In this document: positions 1 through 11,216 of the stretch, piece by piece
How the letters are laid out: the number at the start of each line of letters is the position of its first letter
How positions within the stretch are numbered: position 1 is the stretch's first letter
Source of the DNA: Actinernus sp. WN-2022
Lineage: Eukaryota > Cnidaria > Anthozoa > Actiniaria > Actinernidae
NCBI GenBank assembly: GCA_030867875.1
Contig: JAOWCC010001634.1
Span: 4,201,877 to 4,265,876 of the forward strand
Length of the DNA stretch: 64,000 nt
Direction of reading: 5' to 3'
Notes under the pieces: model-generated
What the model was told of the DNA's origin: nothing
Database searches by the model: none
What the model saw: the letters and a program-made list of their open reading frames with translations, nothing else
Translations under genes and position numbers: made by a program

Positions 1-66
1 GTATTTCGAAAGATTCGAGAGTCACAATAACAACACTGATCTTTCTGACTTTCATAGCCTACCTTG

Positions 67-402
67 TAAAGGTATTCATTTATATATCGCAAATTCTATA
101 TGAATATATTCAAGTGCGCTTCACAAGGTTATTTTTTGGTGATTCGGACTGCCATTGTGGCGCAATTTGCTGAGTAATTGTTAGTACCTCAGAATACCAG
201 GCTGTTGTGTCGGGTGACAATCCCCTACTCTTTCTCGAAATAACACAGCAGGTTCTTTGACGTCTCCCTCGTATAGATTAGAAGAAGAAGGAAACAAGGC
301 AAACGGCTTATACGTCCCTGCCCAAGGACGCGGCCGGGATTCGAACCCCTGACCTCCCGCACTCTAGACCGTGCTCTACCAACTGAGCTAACCAGTGAGG
401 TG
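67..402 (-). mobile_element. tRNA-derived SINE, family S1, copy 1
   Basis: Read on the minus strand, the element starts with a tRNA-like head carrying an A-box-like stretch (GGTTAGCTCAGTTGGTAGAG) and a B-box (GGTTCGAATCC), the internal RNA polymerase III promoter of tRNA-derived SINEs. The sequences flanking the head do not pair as an acceptor stem, so it is not a functional tRNA gene. A body of about 170 bp follows, then a tail with GTGAAGCGCACTTGAATAT and a TATATAAATGAA end. That tail resembles the 3' ends of L2-type LINEs, which would supply the reverse transcriptase. A second full copy lies at 8279-8665 and a rearranged one at 12563-13214, which confirms a dispersed family. Confidence 0.85.
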
Positions 403-3133
403 GTATGATACCGGTCTGTCACTAAGTTATACCAGAATTCTGTACTTAATTAATCAGTATATAACGCGCATATTATTATTTCGTAGCTTCTGTATTAGTG
501 TAAAGCGCATGGAGAATTTATGTATATGCGCTATAAGGTCGTTATACAAACGTTATATATAATCATGATTCTGTTCAGTTCTAGTAGTAGAATTGAATAA
601 CGAGATGGCGTATTCAGTTTGCCACAAAATTAACATTGCAAATACAGTGCCATTTTCCACAGAACCCGGGTAACAGAAGTTGTACTAAAGGTGCCGCAAT
701 GAAACACTTCTATTTTAATCAAAATGTATACAAGAATTATGAGAACAGCTTGAGGGGAAACGTTTCTACGATATGTAGGCGTTTGTATATCCGGTGTTGA
801 CTCCACCATCAGTTGTCTGATGATCTTGTCCATGACCGCTAGTTCGTTGGAATAATCGGAATTGCATGTTTGGTGCACAACAATACGTTTATTCACACTC
901 AATTTTAACAATATGGAGCGGTATATATAAACGTTTTTTTTTTAGAATATAATGTGTGTTAGGGAACCGGGAATACAAAAAAACTAATCGAGCCAGGAAC
1001 TCTTGTCTAATATGTGTAGTGCCTTGAGAGTCGATTACCCTCTTGACTGTTCGAGACTGATCAGAATGTATTCTTCTTTTTGGAATATCTCAACCGAACG
1101 CATCTTCAATGTCATGAACAAGGATTGTACTCGCAAACCAAATACATTTTTCTACATTTAACTCAAAGAGTTAAAAAAATTTCCATGTAGGAGGAAAAAC
1201 TATAGTCACAGAATCAGCAACTTATTTATTTCGTGCAAGCATTTATTTAATTCGGTACGTAGATAGAAATGTTCAGATCATTGTAAATTTCCACCTTAAA
1301 AACGCTTTTTTCGATGCTAGTTATTTTAGAGTCTTCCAGTCCCTTAGGGAAATTAAATTCCTCAAACTAAATGAGCATTTAAAAAATCACTATTCGCATA
1401 AAGGACTTTCAGCGACCTAACACCAAATAGGAAGTGTTCATTAAAACGAATATAAAACTAATTGGAAAATTCTAGAGCGCCGTTAGCGTTTAACAGTTCA
1501 GTTTCAATAAATGACTGATGTATACAGCTTTTAATACCTGAATATCAGTACGACATTTTAGAAAATATTCGCCAAAATATCTAGATGTTTTCTAACTGGT
1601 CATCATTTCTTGGATAGTAGTTTCTTTGGAGAGAGGTTCCAGCTTATAGCTGGTCTTTGACTTACCTTTTAACTTCATTTTCTTTCATTCGGGTACTGAA
1701 AGTACATGCACGCAATCTAAGCATCAAAGCCTGCTTAGTTTACTTTACTCGCAGGCGTTGAGCGACGAACGGACGTCTATCCCTTTTGAGAGTAGCCAAT
1801 CAGAAAGCAAGAAAACGTAATGTTTGGTACCAATTTCACGTGTTCAAACATGAACATGAAAAAGAAGGAATAAACGAAGATCACATTTCAGTGTTTACTG
1901 ATTTGGGTTTTGTTCATAATTTGCTTGTTTTTTACGTTTGCGTGATGATGAAACGCAAAGAGACGAGACAAAATTACTGCACGACATGATATCATTTGGA
2001 CGTCAGATCAATTACACTCGATTCTATAAAACATTTGTTTATTCCACTCTCAAATATGAACACATAAGTGAGCTGATCTTTCTAAAAGAAATATATCGCT
2101 CGACTTAGCTTCTAATGGAGTTTTTAGATTGCAGTTAGCGCACCGCGATCTAACTGGCACTTGCTTTATCAAATATCTTTCGGCTCACATATTCCAAAAT
2201 CATGGAATATGCGTTAGGTGGGAGACGCTCGCTGCTTCCTTAGCAAACATCCCTTTTTATTGTGTCTACCACAAAGATTCCATGACATCATAGCGAGATA
2301 AAGAGACATTTCAATATACCCTGAGGTCCTATCAAGCTATCATCAAAATGAAAGAAAGTGAAGTTAGGTCAAGTTCACTAACTACCTTGATGATAATAAT
2401 GTTTTGGGGAAAATTTGTATTAGTTATACTTTATACGAAAGACAACTAAAAGCTCCCAGAATGTACTTCTCATTCACGAAGGCTCGCTTGATTAGTTACC
2501 TTAAAAATACACTTGAAGCAAGATATATTCCATCAGACGTTCTATGGTTTTCCTATTCATTTTAATTAAGAAAAATGACTGGAAAAAACGTAAATGAATT
2601 TCATACTGAGAAGTTTTGCGGTATGTAATGATTTTGTAATTTGGCTGGTCAAAGCAAAAACAAGCTCTATAAGATTAATACTAATATGGTATACCGCACA
2701 ATGGGCCACTTTTAGAAACGATCGATTTTGGGAGCTGTGATGCGTTCGTTTTCGCAAAGGCGCTTGGAATCCTTACTGGTGACAGTTTTAGAAAGCTTGG
2801 CAACGTCCAGGACGACGGCATAAAACAATAGCCTTAATTACAAAATACAATTACTGCACGTGGAAATGGACGCAGTCGCCTACATTTCAACCGTTGTCTG
2901 CAAAAACACAACTGTTACGTTTACAAGAGAACGCCAACGTATAAAAGTAAATCACACAGTTTTTCGTTCGGCGTGAACGGAACTCTATGCTTATCATATT
3001 TTTCGAAGATATGAATGTAAAAAGTAATTAAAGGCGAACGAAGGAATTAGTAAACATCACATTTCGGGAGAAAACATTTTTCTAGGTCCCGGCGTCCTCG
3101 CTGCCGTCGCCGTCGTTGATGCTTAAGCTCTTT
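403..3133. other. No gene recognised
   Basis: AT-rich sequence with only short chance reading frames. I saw no splice-flanked coding exon, RNA gene or long repeat. Near 2823 the motif AACAATAGCCTTAATTACAA recurs in similar form near 4089, suggesting a decayed repeat fragment at about 2815-2870. Confidence 0.5.
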
Positions 3134-3311
3134 AATAGACCACTTTCGATATATGCTTCACTTGTCACGCACAAAGGTTTCAATGTGAGGCTCAGCAGTA
3201 TAATGCTCAGTGATTCGTGAAACGAGAAAATAATAAATTTAATTTACCCCTGAGCCTCATAATGAAACCTTTGTGCGTGACAAGTGAAGCATATATCGAA
3301 AATGGACTATT
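3134..3311. mobile_element. MITE, family M1, copy 1
   Basis: Two arms of about 60 bp (3134-3195 and 3250-3311) are nearly perfect inverted copies sharing CTTGTCACGCACAAAGGTTT and a GAGGCTCAG inner end. A related foldback at 38845-38969 carries the same CACAAAGGTTTCA core. The dispersed inverted-repeat unit of 178 bp without coding capacity fits a miniature inverted-repeat transposable element. Confidence 0.75.
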
Positions 3312-3516
3312 GCTGAATACAAAGAAACATGGCAAATATCGCAATTAACTGTCCCTAGTAACGATCCCAAGCACCTTTGCGAAACCGAACTCGTCCCAAC
3401 CCCGGCCTACTCGTTTCTAACGTGGGCAATAGCTGATATTAGCAGTTTCAACGGCAATCCCTTTATGTAGGACGACACGATTTTTTACCAAAATGAAGGG
3501 ATGGCCGTTTCACCGG

Positions 3517-3656
3517 TATTGACCCGAACGCCTCACTTCGATGTAATGAGGCACCATTGAAACCAACACTCTTGTATAACACAACTGCCCTCTTAAACAA
3601 GCACGACTAGTTTGAATAGTGATTCATTACATTGAAGTGAGGCGTTCGGGTCAATA
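3517..3656. mobile_element. Short inverted-repeat element
   Basis: Arms at 3517-3550 and 3625-3656 pair over about 32 bases (TATTGACCCGAACGCCTCAC against its complement) around a 75-bp spacer. It probably is a small MITE. No second copy was seen in the window. Confidence 0.6.
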
Positions 3657-3910
3657 CAAATTATAAAGGAGTTCTTTTGGTCAATACCACTGAACTGCTA
3701 TTCGTAGACGGTAACCGTAATATCAGCTATTGCTGGTTTGTATTCAATTCTCAGAGATTCAGATAACAAAGAAGTGGCGGCCATCTTGGAGAACATAACA
3801 ATAGAAGCTAAAGTGGAATATTTTGTTAATGTCCTCCAACATGGTGGCGATGACGTCAAGTGGAAACGAGCAATAACTGTACCGTATTGCGATAAAATCT
3901 GCACACACCC

Positions 3911-4032
3911 TTAGGCCCGTTTCGGACGTCGAACTCATTCATGTGCCGAACTTATTCCTAATGAGATTTCACAACAGATTTAGCTCATTGCCATTAAATT
4001 TGGCACAGGAGAAGTTCGGCGTTTGAAACGGT
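3911..4032. mobile_element. MITE, CCCGTTT end type
   Basis: The ends GGCCCGTTTCGGACGTCGAA and, on the other strand, AAACCGTTTCAAACGCCGAA form imperfect inverted repeats, and an inner ATGTGCC/GGCACAG pair extends the fold. It abuts the next foldback element directly. Confidence 0.55.
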
Positions 4033-4533
4033 TTACACTGGCGGTTGTGCTGTAATTTTAGCAGCGATTTCAAGGGCGACGTCACGAAACAATAGTCTTT
4101 ATTACAAAATACAATAGCTGCGGTTACACTACCCCAGATAAAGTCGTTTGGCCAGTAAAACTGGCCCCAATAAAATCCATCTGGGGTTTGAATTTACCTG
4201 GGTACAGCGGTTATACGAAGACCGTTGAATATCAGTAACTTTGTGGTGCGAAGGCCTATTGTACTGTCAGATCCTCGAAATTTCATTGGCTGAACTATCT
4301 GGGGTCGGCAGCGACCCCTAAGACTTATCTGGGGTGCTATCAAGGGAAAGATCCATTGTTCGTTCTTTCGTAACTATGGAAACATACCTAGCTACGTTTT
4401 CTCCTGGGGAATTCGGTTAGACACGAAAACACGAATTTACCCGGGTAAATTTCCAATATACCTAGTAAAACTGGTCTAATGTAGCCGCAGCTAACAAATG
4501 CGCCTGAAATCGCAGCAAAAATCGCCAGTGTAA
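4033..4533. mobile_element. Foldback element containing a second MITE
   Basis: Outer ends TTACACTGGCG and an inner GCAGCGATTTCA block occur inverted at 4033-4078 and 4500-4533. Inside it a different inverted pair (AGCTGCGGTTACACTA at 4116 and its near complement ending at 4492) marks a second element of about 377 bp. The arrangement reads as a MITE inserted into an older MITE. No coding sequence is present. Confidence 0.6.
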
Positions 4534-5680
4534 GACTGTCCAACATGGTGCTAGCTCGGTTTTAAGGGAAAACATATATTCTTGATTAATTGAATTTAAA
4601 ACACGGCAGCGCTTCGTATAGAAAAAGAAAATGACAATTTTAAGAGGATAATAATATAGAAAAAATCATATTAAAAGATATTTAGGTTAATTAGCAGTAG
4701 GAAAAATCGAAAGAAACCAAAATTATGGTGCGAATCACTGTTTTGAAACCTTGGCAAAAATATTATCAGGAAAAATTAAAGACAATAATGTATCGTTAGC
4801 GCATGAGTAAAAAAATATATGAACAATTTGGCGATTACTATAAGCAATTTTTAAGTTATTCATTATATAATAAGATTTTGTCGCAGTTGAAAAGTCTGCG
4901 TTATTGAATAAGTTCCAGGGGAAAAACTTTCACAAAAATGTAGAAATAACGAATTTAGAAGATCCTCCCGTGACAACGCGCCGTAATATGGGACTCAGTT
5001 TTCCTGAACAATTGCATTGAAAATGTAACAGAAAAATCATAATCATAACATTTATGGTGTCAAGTTCTCACCAGACAAAAAGCAGTCATTAGTCAAAAAG
5101 TTTGATGTACAATGTCTGACTAAATTTCCAAAGAAAAGCAAGAAAACCAAACTAACTTTGTACAATGCTAAAACAATTATCAGTCAAGAGTTAAACCAAG
5201 AGTGTTAATCCAAAGCGAGAATTGGCTAGTTTTTTGCGCTTTCTTCAAATTAATTACGCGACAATTAGAAATATCCCTCCTTAATAAGTAAATTTGATTT
5301 AAGGTAAATGTCTCCAGTTGTATTTTTATCAGCAACCTTTTGGTTGGACAGTTCATTCATAATTTTAGATTGATAGCCTGAGCTAATTGAATAGTTCTTA
5401 GAGCCATTAAAATAGTTGGAATATTTTTTTTAAGGTTCTCATCCGAGCAGTATTTCCAACGCATTCTAGTTAATTGAGTTGTTAAAATATGCAAGCAATT
5501 TTCTACAAAATATCAAAGCATTTATAGAGATATAGTTTCCTAACATTCTTTCAAGGCGTTGCTCATGTTCTCTCCCTTTCATGTTCTTAACTCCATTTCC
5601 TCTCTTCTTTGTCAAGAACGTGGTTCATCTCATAAATATTTGGTCTGCTTTTTCTTTCAGAAGGTGAAGCAAACATCCCT
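4534..5680. other. No gene recognised
   Basis: AT-rich intergenic sequence without coding exons, RNA genes or clear repeats that I could identify. Confidence 0.5.
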
Positions 5681-5689
5681 GTACTTCCC

Positions 5690-5830
5690 TGCTTGGTTCT
5701 GTTCACACCGCGGCAAAACGTCACGCGCATACGATTTTGATGAGCCCAGCGCGCGCATCCCGCCAGTTTCCCGCCTAAACTAAAAAGAAAACAAAGGCAA
5801 GCGCCCATGTTTCTAATTTTAGGTACGTAT
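5690..5830 (+). promoter_or_regulatory. Possible CpG-rich promoter area
   Basis: A short CpG-dense island in AT-rich surroundings contains GCGCGC blocks and TTTCCCGCC, which matches the E2F site consensus. It lies about 700 bp before a candidate first coding exon on the same strand. This is suggestive only; no TATA box or initiator decides a start. Confidence 0.25.
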
Positions 5831-6521
5831 ATGTGAAATGGTTCGCGAAATTAAACACCAGAACTACTTAAAAGTAAGAGACCATCACCTAATAGAACTG
5901 ATCTCGTACCCTATGATAGTCTACGCCAATTCAGCTCGGTGATCGTCACGATGCTATTTTCAGATTCGGTTCCAGCTCCTCACGGGTTTTACTCGCTCCA
6001 TCCCTTTGTTGAATTCACGAAGACGGCGCTTCAAAACTGGCTCTGACTACTCTATTGTTCCCTAAACTTACTACCCGGATGGATATGACCTGATCTGGCT
6101 TGAAGACTCGTGAAAATGAACTTTGAAATTTTATATTATAAGCTTACCACTGCCTTTACAAGCCGTACGAACAGCTGAGTTGGGACGGAGTGTATCTCGA
6201 ATGAAAACTCGTTAAAAATATTGCCGTATTGATTTGACTGGGAAACTGTTGGCTGTATTAAGCCAGACCGGTAAGAACTTCGGATGTGACCTGGAAACCG
6301 TGAAAATAAAATGGGAAGTGACCTGAATTTCGTGAAACTATCAAAGGAAATGAAGCCGTAAACGTTCAGTTTTGTAGCGAGCGAGCATGGAAAGTCTCCC
6401 AAAAATTAAAATGAATTACCAATCCCTCATCGTTGTTATTTAAACTTCGCTTGCCTTATAAATACTTGTTCCCTGTAGTTCATAGGCATGTACATTATGT
6501 TGTTTGAAACGGCGTTTCGCA

Positions 6522-6640
6522 ATGCAAGAAGAACCTGCACTTGAAGGTGTCGTGGTTTACATCGATAAAGTTCAAGACTTGGAAAGCGATGTGACTGACA
6601 TGGCGGCAGACTCTAAATTTTTGACTCCGGCACAAAATAT
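6522..6640 (+). CDS. Candidate first coding exon, unknown protein
   Basis: An ATG at 6522 opens a 39-codon frame, beginning MQEEPALEGVVVYIDKVQ, that runs into a strong splice donor (AAATAT followed by GTAAGT at 6641). A good acceptor (GTTTTGTTTCAG) at 7596 could join in phase to a short terminal exon, 7597-7651, ending in TAG, giving a small acidic protein of under 60 residues. The frame would alternatively stop at TAA only four bases past the donor. I do not recognise the protein. It runs opposite to the K+ channel gene whose 3' end is at 7993. The evidence is start, codon pattern and splice sites only. Confidence 0.25.
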
Positions 6641-6848
6641 GTAAGTTTGACGCACGTTTTTATTATTTTACGGCTTTGAGTTTGGTCAGTTTAATAATGG
6701 AACGAAACAGTGGCTCGGTAAACAAGTTAATGGTGGTTGGACAACTTTATTTTAAAAATATTATCTGTGTATCTCGGTAGTCTGCTGATATTAGTAAATT
6801 TAGTGCAAAATTTATTATCTAGGTACCTTATTTGCTATCTTTGGGTCT

Positions 6849-6920
6849 TAATTAGGATGAAACTTTATATAAAATTTCATGTTCATTAGTATTCTTTATA
6901 TAAAACGTTCATCCTAATTA
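6849..6920. repeat. Short hairpin
   Basis: TAATTAGGATGAA and its complement, plus TTTATATAAA on each side, form a stem of about 25 bp around a 20-base loop. Probably a remnant of a small foldback element. Confidence 0.55.
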
Positions 6921-7992
6921 GCAATTCAATGAGAAAGCTGAAATTCAAATCCCTCCGCGGGCTTTTTAGAATGATGAGATTTTATCAGGTATAAAGGAGC
7001 ATGCACGTGACTGATTTGCTTCATCTGACTGGACAAAATGTCATTAATTATTGATGAGTTTTTGAAAGCTAGATAACAAACCTGGGGAACCAGTGATGGG
7101 ATTATTTGCTCTATCAATATATTTCATGCAAATCATTTTAGAAACGTTCAGTTTATGGCAAGCACGCATCGAGTTTTGACCACAACTCCGAGAAATTATA
7201 AACTCCCGCCAGCCCGTTCCGTTCGCTTTCCAAATACTGTACTTACATATTCCATGTCCCTCATATTCACGTATACTATAGCTATGCATTATAGATTCAG
7301 AATTATCCGGGTTATTTGCTCTATCTGATGTTTATAATTATTTAAATGTTCAGTTTGTAGCGAGCGAACATTCTCAAAGAATTGCAGAATACATTTCAAT
7401 CCGCTTTCATATAAAACGAAACAAACGCCGACTGACTGAGTTTGAAATATCGTAAACAGACGCTTGCAATTCGCTAAATAAATTAGAAAGAGAAGCTAGT
7501 TATCGTAAACAATCGGACATGTTTTTGCAACACCGTAATGTGAACTGTGGAAGTAGAACATTGTGAATGCTGCTGGTTTGAAAAGTTTTGTTTCAGATAT
7601 GAACACTGGATGCCTTCTTTTATTTTCTGCTTCCGATCTCGACGCGAGTAGGCCCATTTGGAGACGTGACACCAACAGCCAATCGGATAGAGTGGTAAAA
7701 ATAGTCCAACTAGTTTATGCAAGCGAAAAATACATCTGCGCCGACTATCATGTGGAGAGACCCCAATATGGAAGATCGCTTCTCTTAGGTGATGGTCTCT
7801 TGTAAAAAGCTAAGCCTAAAGCTCTAACAGGTTGGAGTTTTCTTAATTTGTAACTCACTGTGAGTTTACTAAGTTATGAAGTTATTTACTAAAACATTTA
7901 AGACCTCGAAAACTTATATTTGAACACCAGAGCCTCCGTTCTTTTGGCCAGCGGAGCGTAACGTTTTGCCGCGATGTGGGTTCTGTTAATCC

Positions 7993-8209
7993 TCACAGTA
8001 CTTCGTCAGCAGGATCGCCGCCGCCTTTCTTCATCTGATCGATCTTTTTCTTAAGATCATCAACATTATAAACAGTTAACATGTTTTTCTTAAAAATGTC
8101 CTTCTCTTGAATAATGGGAATTGGTAACGAAATCAGTATTACACCAGCTACGCAACAAAGTGCTCCTAATAGTCGTCCAGGGATGGTGGATGGAACCATG
8201 TCTCCATAC
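7993..8209 (-). CDS. Shal/Kv4-like K+ channel, exon 2 (filter, S6, C-tail)
   Basis: This 217-nt exon completes the channel encoded upstream. A splice acceptor (CACACAG on the minus strand, intron base 8210) precedes a single base that finishes the glycine codon, followed by [15 protein letters not shown], the end of the TLGYGD selectivity filter and start of S6. S6 carries PIP (residues about 424-426 of the joined protein) in place of the PVP bend usual in Kv channels. The tail is only about 38 residues after that, lysine-rich with a possible short helix ([15 protein letters not shown]), and ends at TGA 7993-7995. Kv4 proteins of vertebrates have a cytoplasmic tail of 200 or more residues, so this tail is strikingly short; further alternative 3' exons cannot be excluded. 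Confidence 0.88.
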
Positions 8210-8278
8210 CTGTGTGCAAAGATTAATGAGTCAACAGTTATGAATGTGATTCCATAGAATAGATAACAAAAAAAAAGG

Positions 8279-8665
8279 TAAAGATATTCATTTATATAGC
8301 GCAAATCTATATGAATATATTCAAATGCGCTTCACAAGGCTATTTTTTGTGATACAGACTGCTATTGTGGCGTAATGTGCTGCCGTGTAGTTTACAATCA
8401 TGAGTAACTGTTTGTAACTCAGAATACCTAATGCGTAAAATAGCTATTGGCAGCAACTAGGCTGTTGTATCGAAAGACAATGCCCTACTCTTTTTTGAAA
8501 TAACACAACAGGTTATTTTACCTGCCCCTCGTACAGAATAGAAGAGGAAGGAGACAAAGCCAACGGTTTAGATGTCCCTGCCCAAGGACGCGGCTGGGAT
8601 TCGAACCCCGACCTCCTGCACTCTATACCGTGCTCTACCAACTGTGCCACTGAACCAGTGAGGCG
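8279..8665 (-). mobile_element. tRNA-derived SINE, family S1, copy 2
   Basis: Same head, body and tail as the copy at 67-402, with the L2-like tail GTGAAGCGCATTTGAATAT. The A-box region is degraded (TGGTTCAGTGGCACAGTTGG), so transcription is unlikely. It carries a 30-bp insertion at 8429-8458, relative to copy 1, that repeats sequence found at 8844-8873. It sits in the channel intron in the sense orientation, its tail end close to the splice acceptor. Confidence 0.85.
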
Positions 8666-8698
8666 ATAACTAGGTCCTGTTAAACAGCAAGGACCTGC

Positions 8699-8760
8699 AC
8701 TATAAAAGGCCTCTGCTAGGCGCTGTCACACCTTCAGTTGTCACTCAGCCTTTGTCAAGT
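8699..8760 (+). promoter_or_regulatory. TATA-box-like sequence
   Basis: CTATAAAAGGC at about 8701 is a strong match to a pol II TATA box and is followed about 30 bp later by CTTCAGTTG, which could serve as an initiator. It lies in the channel intron on the opposite strand with no gene attached, so it may belong to a mobile-element remnant or be chance. Confidence 0.2.
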
Positions 8761-9141
8761 GAACATCTCTATTCAAAGCTCTGCATGCAACATGTGACGT
8801 TCCGCTGGAGTTCTCTGACTTTTGTTATCAACACTTGAGTGTTTAATGCGTAAAATAGCTATTGACAGCAACTAGCGTCCTGCTGTTTACTTTTTTTTAG
8901 CTTATTTTAATTTTAGCATCAGCAATTTAGTATTCCAACAGGAGAGTACTAATAACTTGCTTACTTGATTTATTGTTCTCAATTTTAATTTCAAATGTCG
9001 AATCCCAAAAGGGCGAAAAAAGGAGAGGAGCAATCCCTTTTATAGTGCGGGTTATTCTTTAAAGTGCCAATAAGTCCATTTTATTAATCATTAATACCGA
9101 TGCAACATCAAGTGAATAGTTGAATAGTTGAATAGTAATAT

Positions 9142-9425
9142 ATTTCTTGATTTGAGTGTTGCGTCTATGAGTTATAGAGGTTTCTATATCCAATATGCTA
9201 ATTATGTGACGTCACAGGAGGCCAACATAATGTCATTTCTTTCTCCTTGTGAATGAAACTATTATTTGATCAAATCACCCAAATATAACATGGATGTTTA
9301 AAACACATCATCTCTGCCATGACGTTTTTGTATAGTAAATTATATATATGTCTCCTGTGACGTCTACATTAGCATATTAGAACTATAAACCTTTGTAACT
9401 CAGACGCAAATCTCAAATTAAGAAA
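9142..9425. mobile_element. MITE with 80-bp arms
   Basis: Arms 9142-9226 and 9346-9425 are inverted copies sharing ATTTCTT.ATTTGAG at the ends, GAGTTA and AATATGCTAAT in the middle and GACGTCACAGGAG at the inner ends. There is no coding capacity. Confidence 0.7.
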
Positions 9426-9426
9426 T

Positions 9427-9993
9427 GGGCCACGTCAGGCAAAAAGGGCCCGGACGACATAATATGTAAAGGTATTTTGAAATTGTACCATGTTTTTATC
9501 GTTGTGGTGCGATTACAATATGCATCGCGAGCGCCACATTGTGCTACTAACAAGTAGTGTTGATTTCATGAAATTGACCAGTGAAATCGAAGACGAAATT
9601 TACGATATTTTTACACGAGGGTGTGATCACAATTTTAGCAGGCGCAAATGATTCCTTATCAGACGATTGTTTCAAGGTGTAACTTGTACTATTGCTAAAA
9701 TCATATTATGAGCTACGGGGAGTAGAATGACTGCAGAAAAGAATTGTTTTGGCCAAAACGTGATCATCTTGTTCATCTTATTTATTTTTTACTCTTTAAT
9801 GCCAGCAGGTATAAATAAATGTCATACATCAAAATCATCCCCTCTGACAGGATTCCTAACTTTTGTGGTCATATTTGTAATTGGGCCCTTGCATCAAAAT
9901 CACATAAATTTCACCCCTGATTTTTGTTGTCAATTTCTTGTAGGAATTATTTAACTTGAATGTCGTCCAGGCCCTTTATGTCCGACGCGGCAC
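9427..9993. mobile_element. Inverted-repeat element, GGGCC end type
   Basis: The ends (CACGTCAGGCAAAAAGGGCC at 9431 and the complement of 9960-9993) form inverted repeats of about 34 bp with an inner GGACGACAT. It abuts the preceding MITE. The interior has no conserved coding sequence. Confidence 0.6.
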
Positions 9994-10116
9994 AAATGTT
10001 AATTGTACTATTCATCTATTTTCTTGACGTAGAATCGATTTCAGTGATAACACATTTGGGCTTATAGGCATTTAAAGCTAGTGTAGGGAAGATAAACACT
10101 TGTATAATCAACCGGG

Positions 10117-10290
10117 GGAGCTGGGGTGGCGTAGTGATTAAGCGCTTCGGTTCTCACCTCTGTGGCCGGGTTCGATCCCCGGATGCGGCGCCATATGTGA
10201 GCTGAATGTGTTGGTATCTCGCCCTTGCTCCGAGGGTTTTACTTTCTCCGCAAAAACCACCTCGCTAAATTCCAATTCGATCTGTGGATT
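10117..10290 (+). mobile_element. tRNA-derived SINE, family S2, copy 1
   Basis: A second SINE type with an A-box-like TGGCGTAGTGATTAAGCGC and a B-box GGTTCGATCCC, followed by a body with CTCGCCCTTGCTCCGAGGGTTT. A related copy at 30095-30250 shares CTCACC.CTGTGGCC, the B-box region and CCTTGC...GAGGGTTT. The 5' and 3' sequences do not form a tRNA acceptor stem. Its exact 3' end is uncertain. Confidence 0.65.
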
Positions 10291-10607
10291 AGCCGGGTTC
10301 TGACTTTGATCAGCTTCATCAGAAAGCAGGTTACAAATTCAGAGTTTTTCTAATACTAAAAGTCGATAAAGGTATGCGGGAAGCGAGTAGCAGGTATAGT
10401 TTTGAGCGTTAGCCTTTCTCAGGAGCTAAGAGGCGATTGTGGGTGGGGAAATGGTTTGAGTAAATGATTACCGCTGACGAAGCATGACTCTTGATAAATA
10501 ATTAATACTGCATGAAGCCGAAGGCAGTATGAAGAACTTTTGAGTTCATCGAACAATCAGCAAGTATCTGTATTTGTCAATAAAACACAAACATAAAGTC
10601 TCTAACA

Positions 10608-10726
10608 TTTAATATTCAAACTGAGTGCACAGCATGCTGTGGCCACTCCAATAAAGCACTGTCATTAGCCAATCACTATTTGGATTTCAGTTGTACTGTG
10701 CACGAAGTTAAGTTGGAATATTAAAA
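10608..10726. mobile_element. Small MITE
   Basis: TTTAATATTC at the left end and its complement at the right, with TGCACAG at the inner ends, give arms of about 25 bp. Confidence 0.5.
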
Positions 10727-11216
10727 ACTGACAAAGACTGCGGGTTCCGGAGATGTAGAACATGTAAAAGCTACAAAAATCACAAGAAGCTACAAATTGC
10801 GAGCCCTGTTATATTTGCTTTACTGATTTGACGTATTTTTAAGAGCGAAGAAAGGCACAGGCCTTAACGTACGCTACACCTGCCACTGGGGACAGTAAAC
10901 TGTCTTGTTGTAATTTCATCTCTTCTCTGTCACCTTAATTTAGGAGCCGTTTTGACCATCGTCATGCATTTAAGTCTATTAGCTCTCTGTCAGTTTCACT
11001 TTGAACTGAAACAAAAATCGCCATATCCAGTTTAATTTGTCGTTAAGTTCATTTCGATTTTGACCTATTATATAAATATAGATATGACGTCATTTCCGTT
11101 TTCTACTGTCTCACAAAGTCATAGCTTTGCCCAATCAGAGCGCGCGTTAGCGATGAGTATATATCTGTTATATACATCGTATAACCATTTTTAAGATGCC
11201 AGTACATAGTACTTAC

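Larger units (their letters stand above)
8210..11216 (-). other. Intron of the K+ channel gene
   Basis: The donor is GTAAGT (complement of 11211-11216) and the acceptor CACACAG (complement of 8210-8216). The 3007-bp intron splits the glycine codon of the TLGYGD filter. It contains SINE copy 2 (8279-8665) starting about 70 bp from the acceptor, two larger inverted-repeat elements (9142-9425 and 9427-9993), a second SINE type (10117-10290) and a small MITE (10608-10726). No other gene is evident inside it. Confidence 0.85.

Noticed and set aside
300..402. Functional tRNA gene on the minus strand
   Set aside because: A- and B-boxes are present but the acceptor and anticodon stems do not pair, and the sequence belongs to a dispersed SINE.
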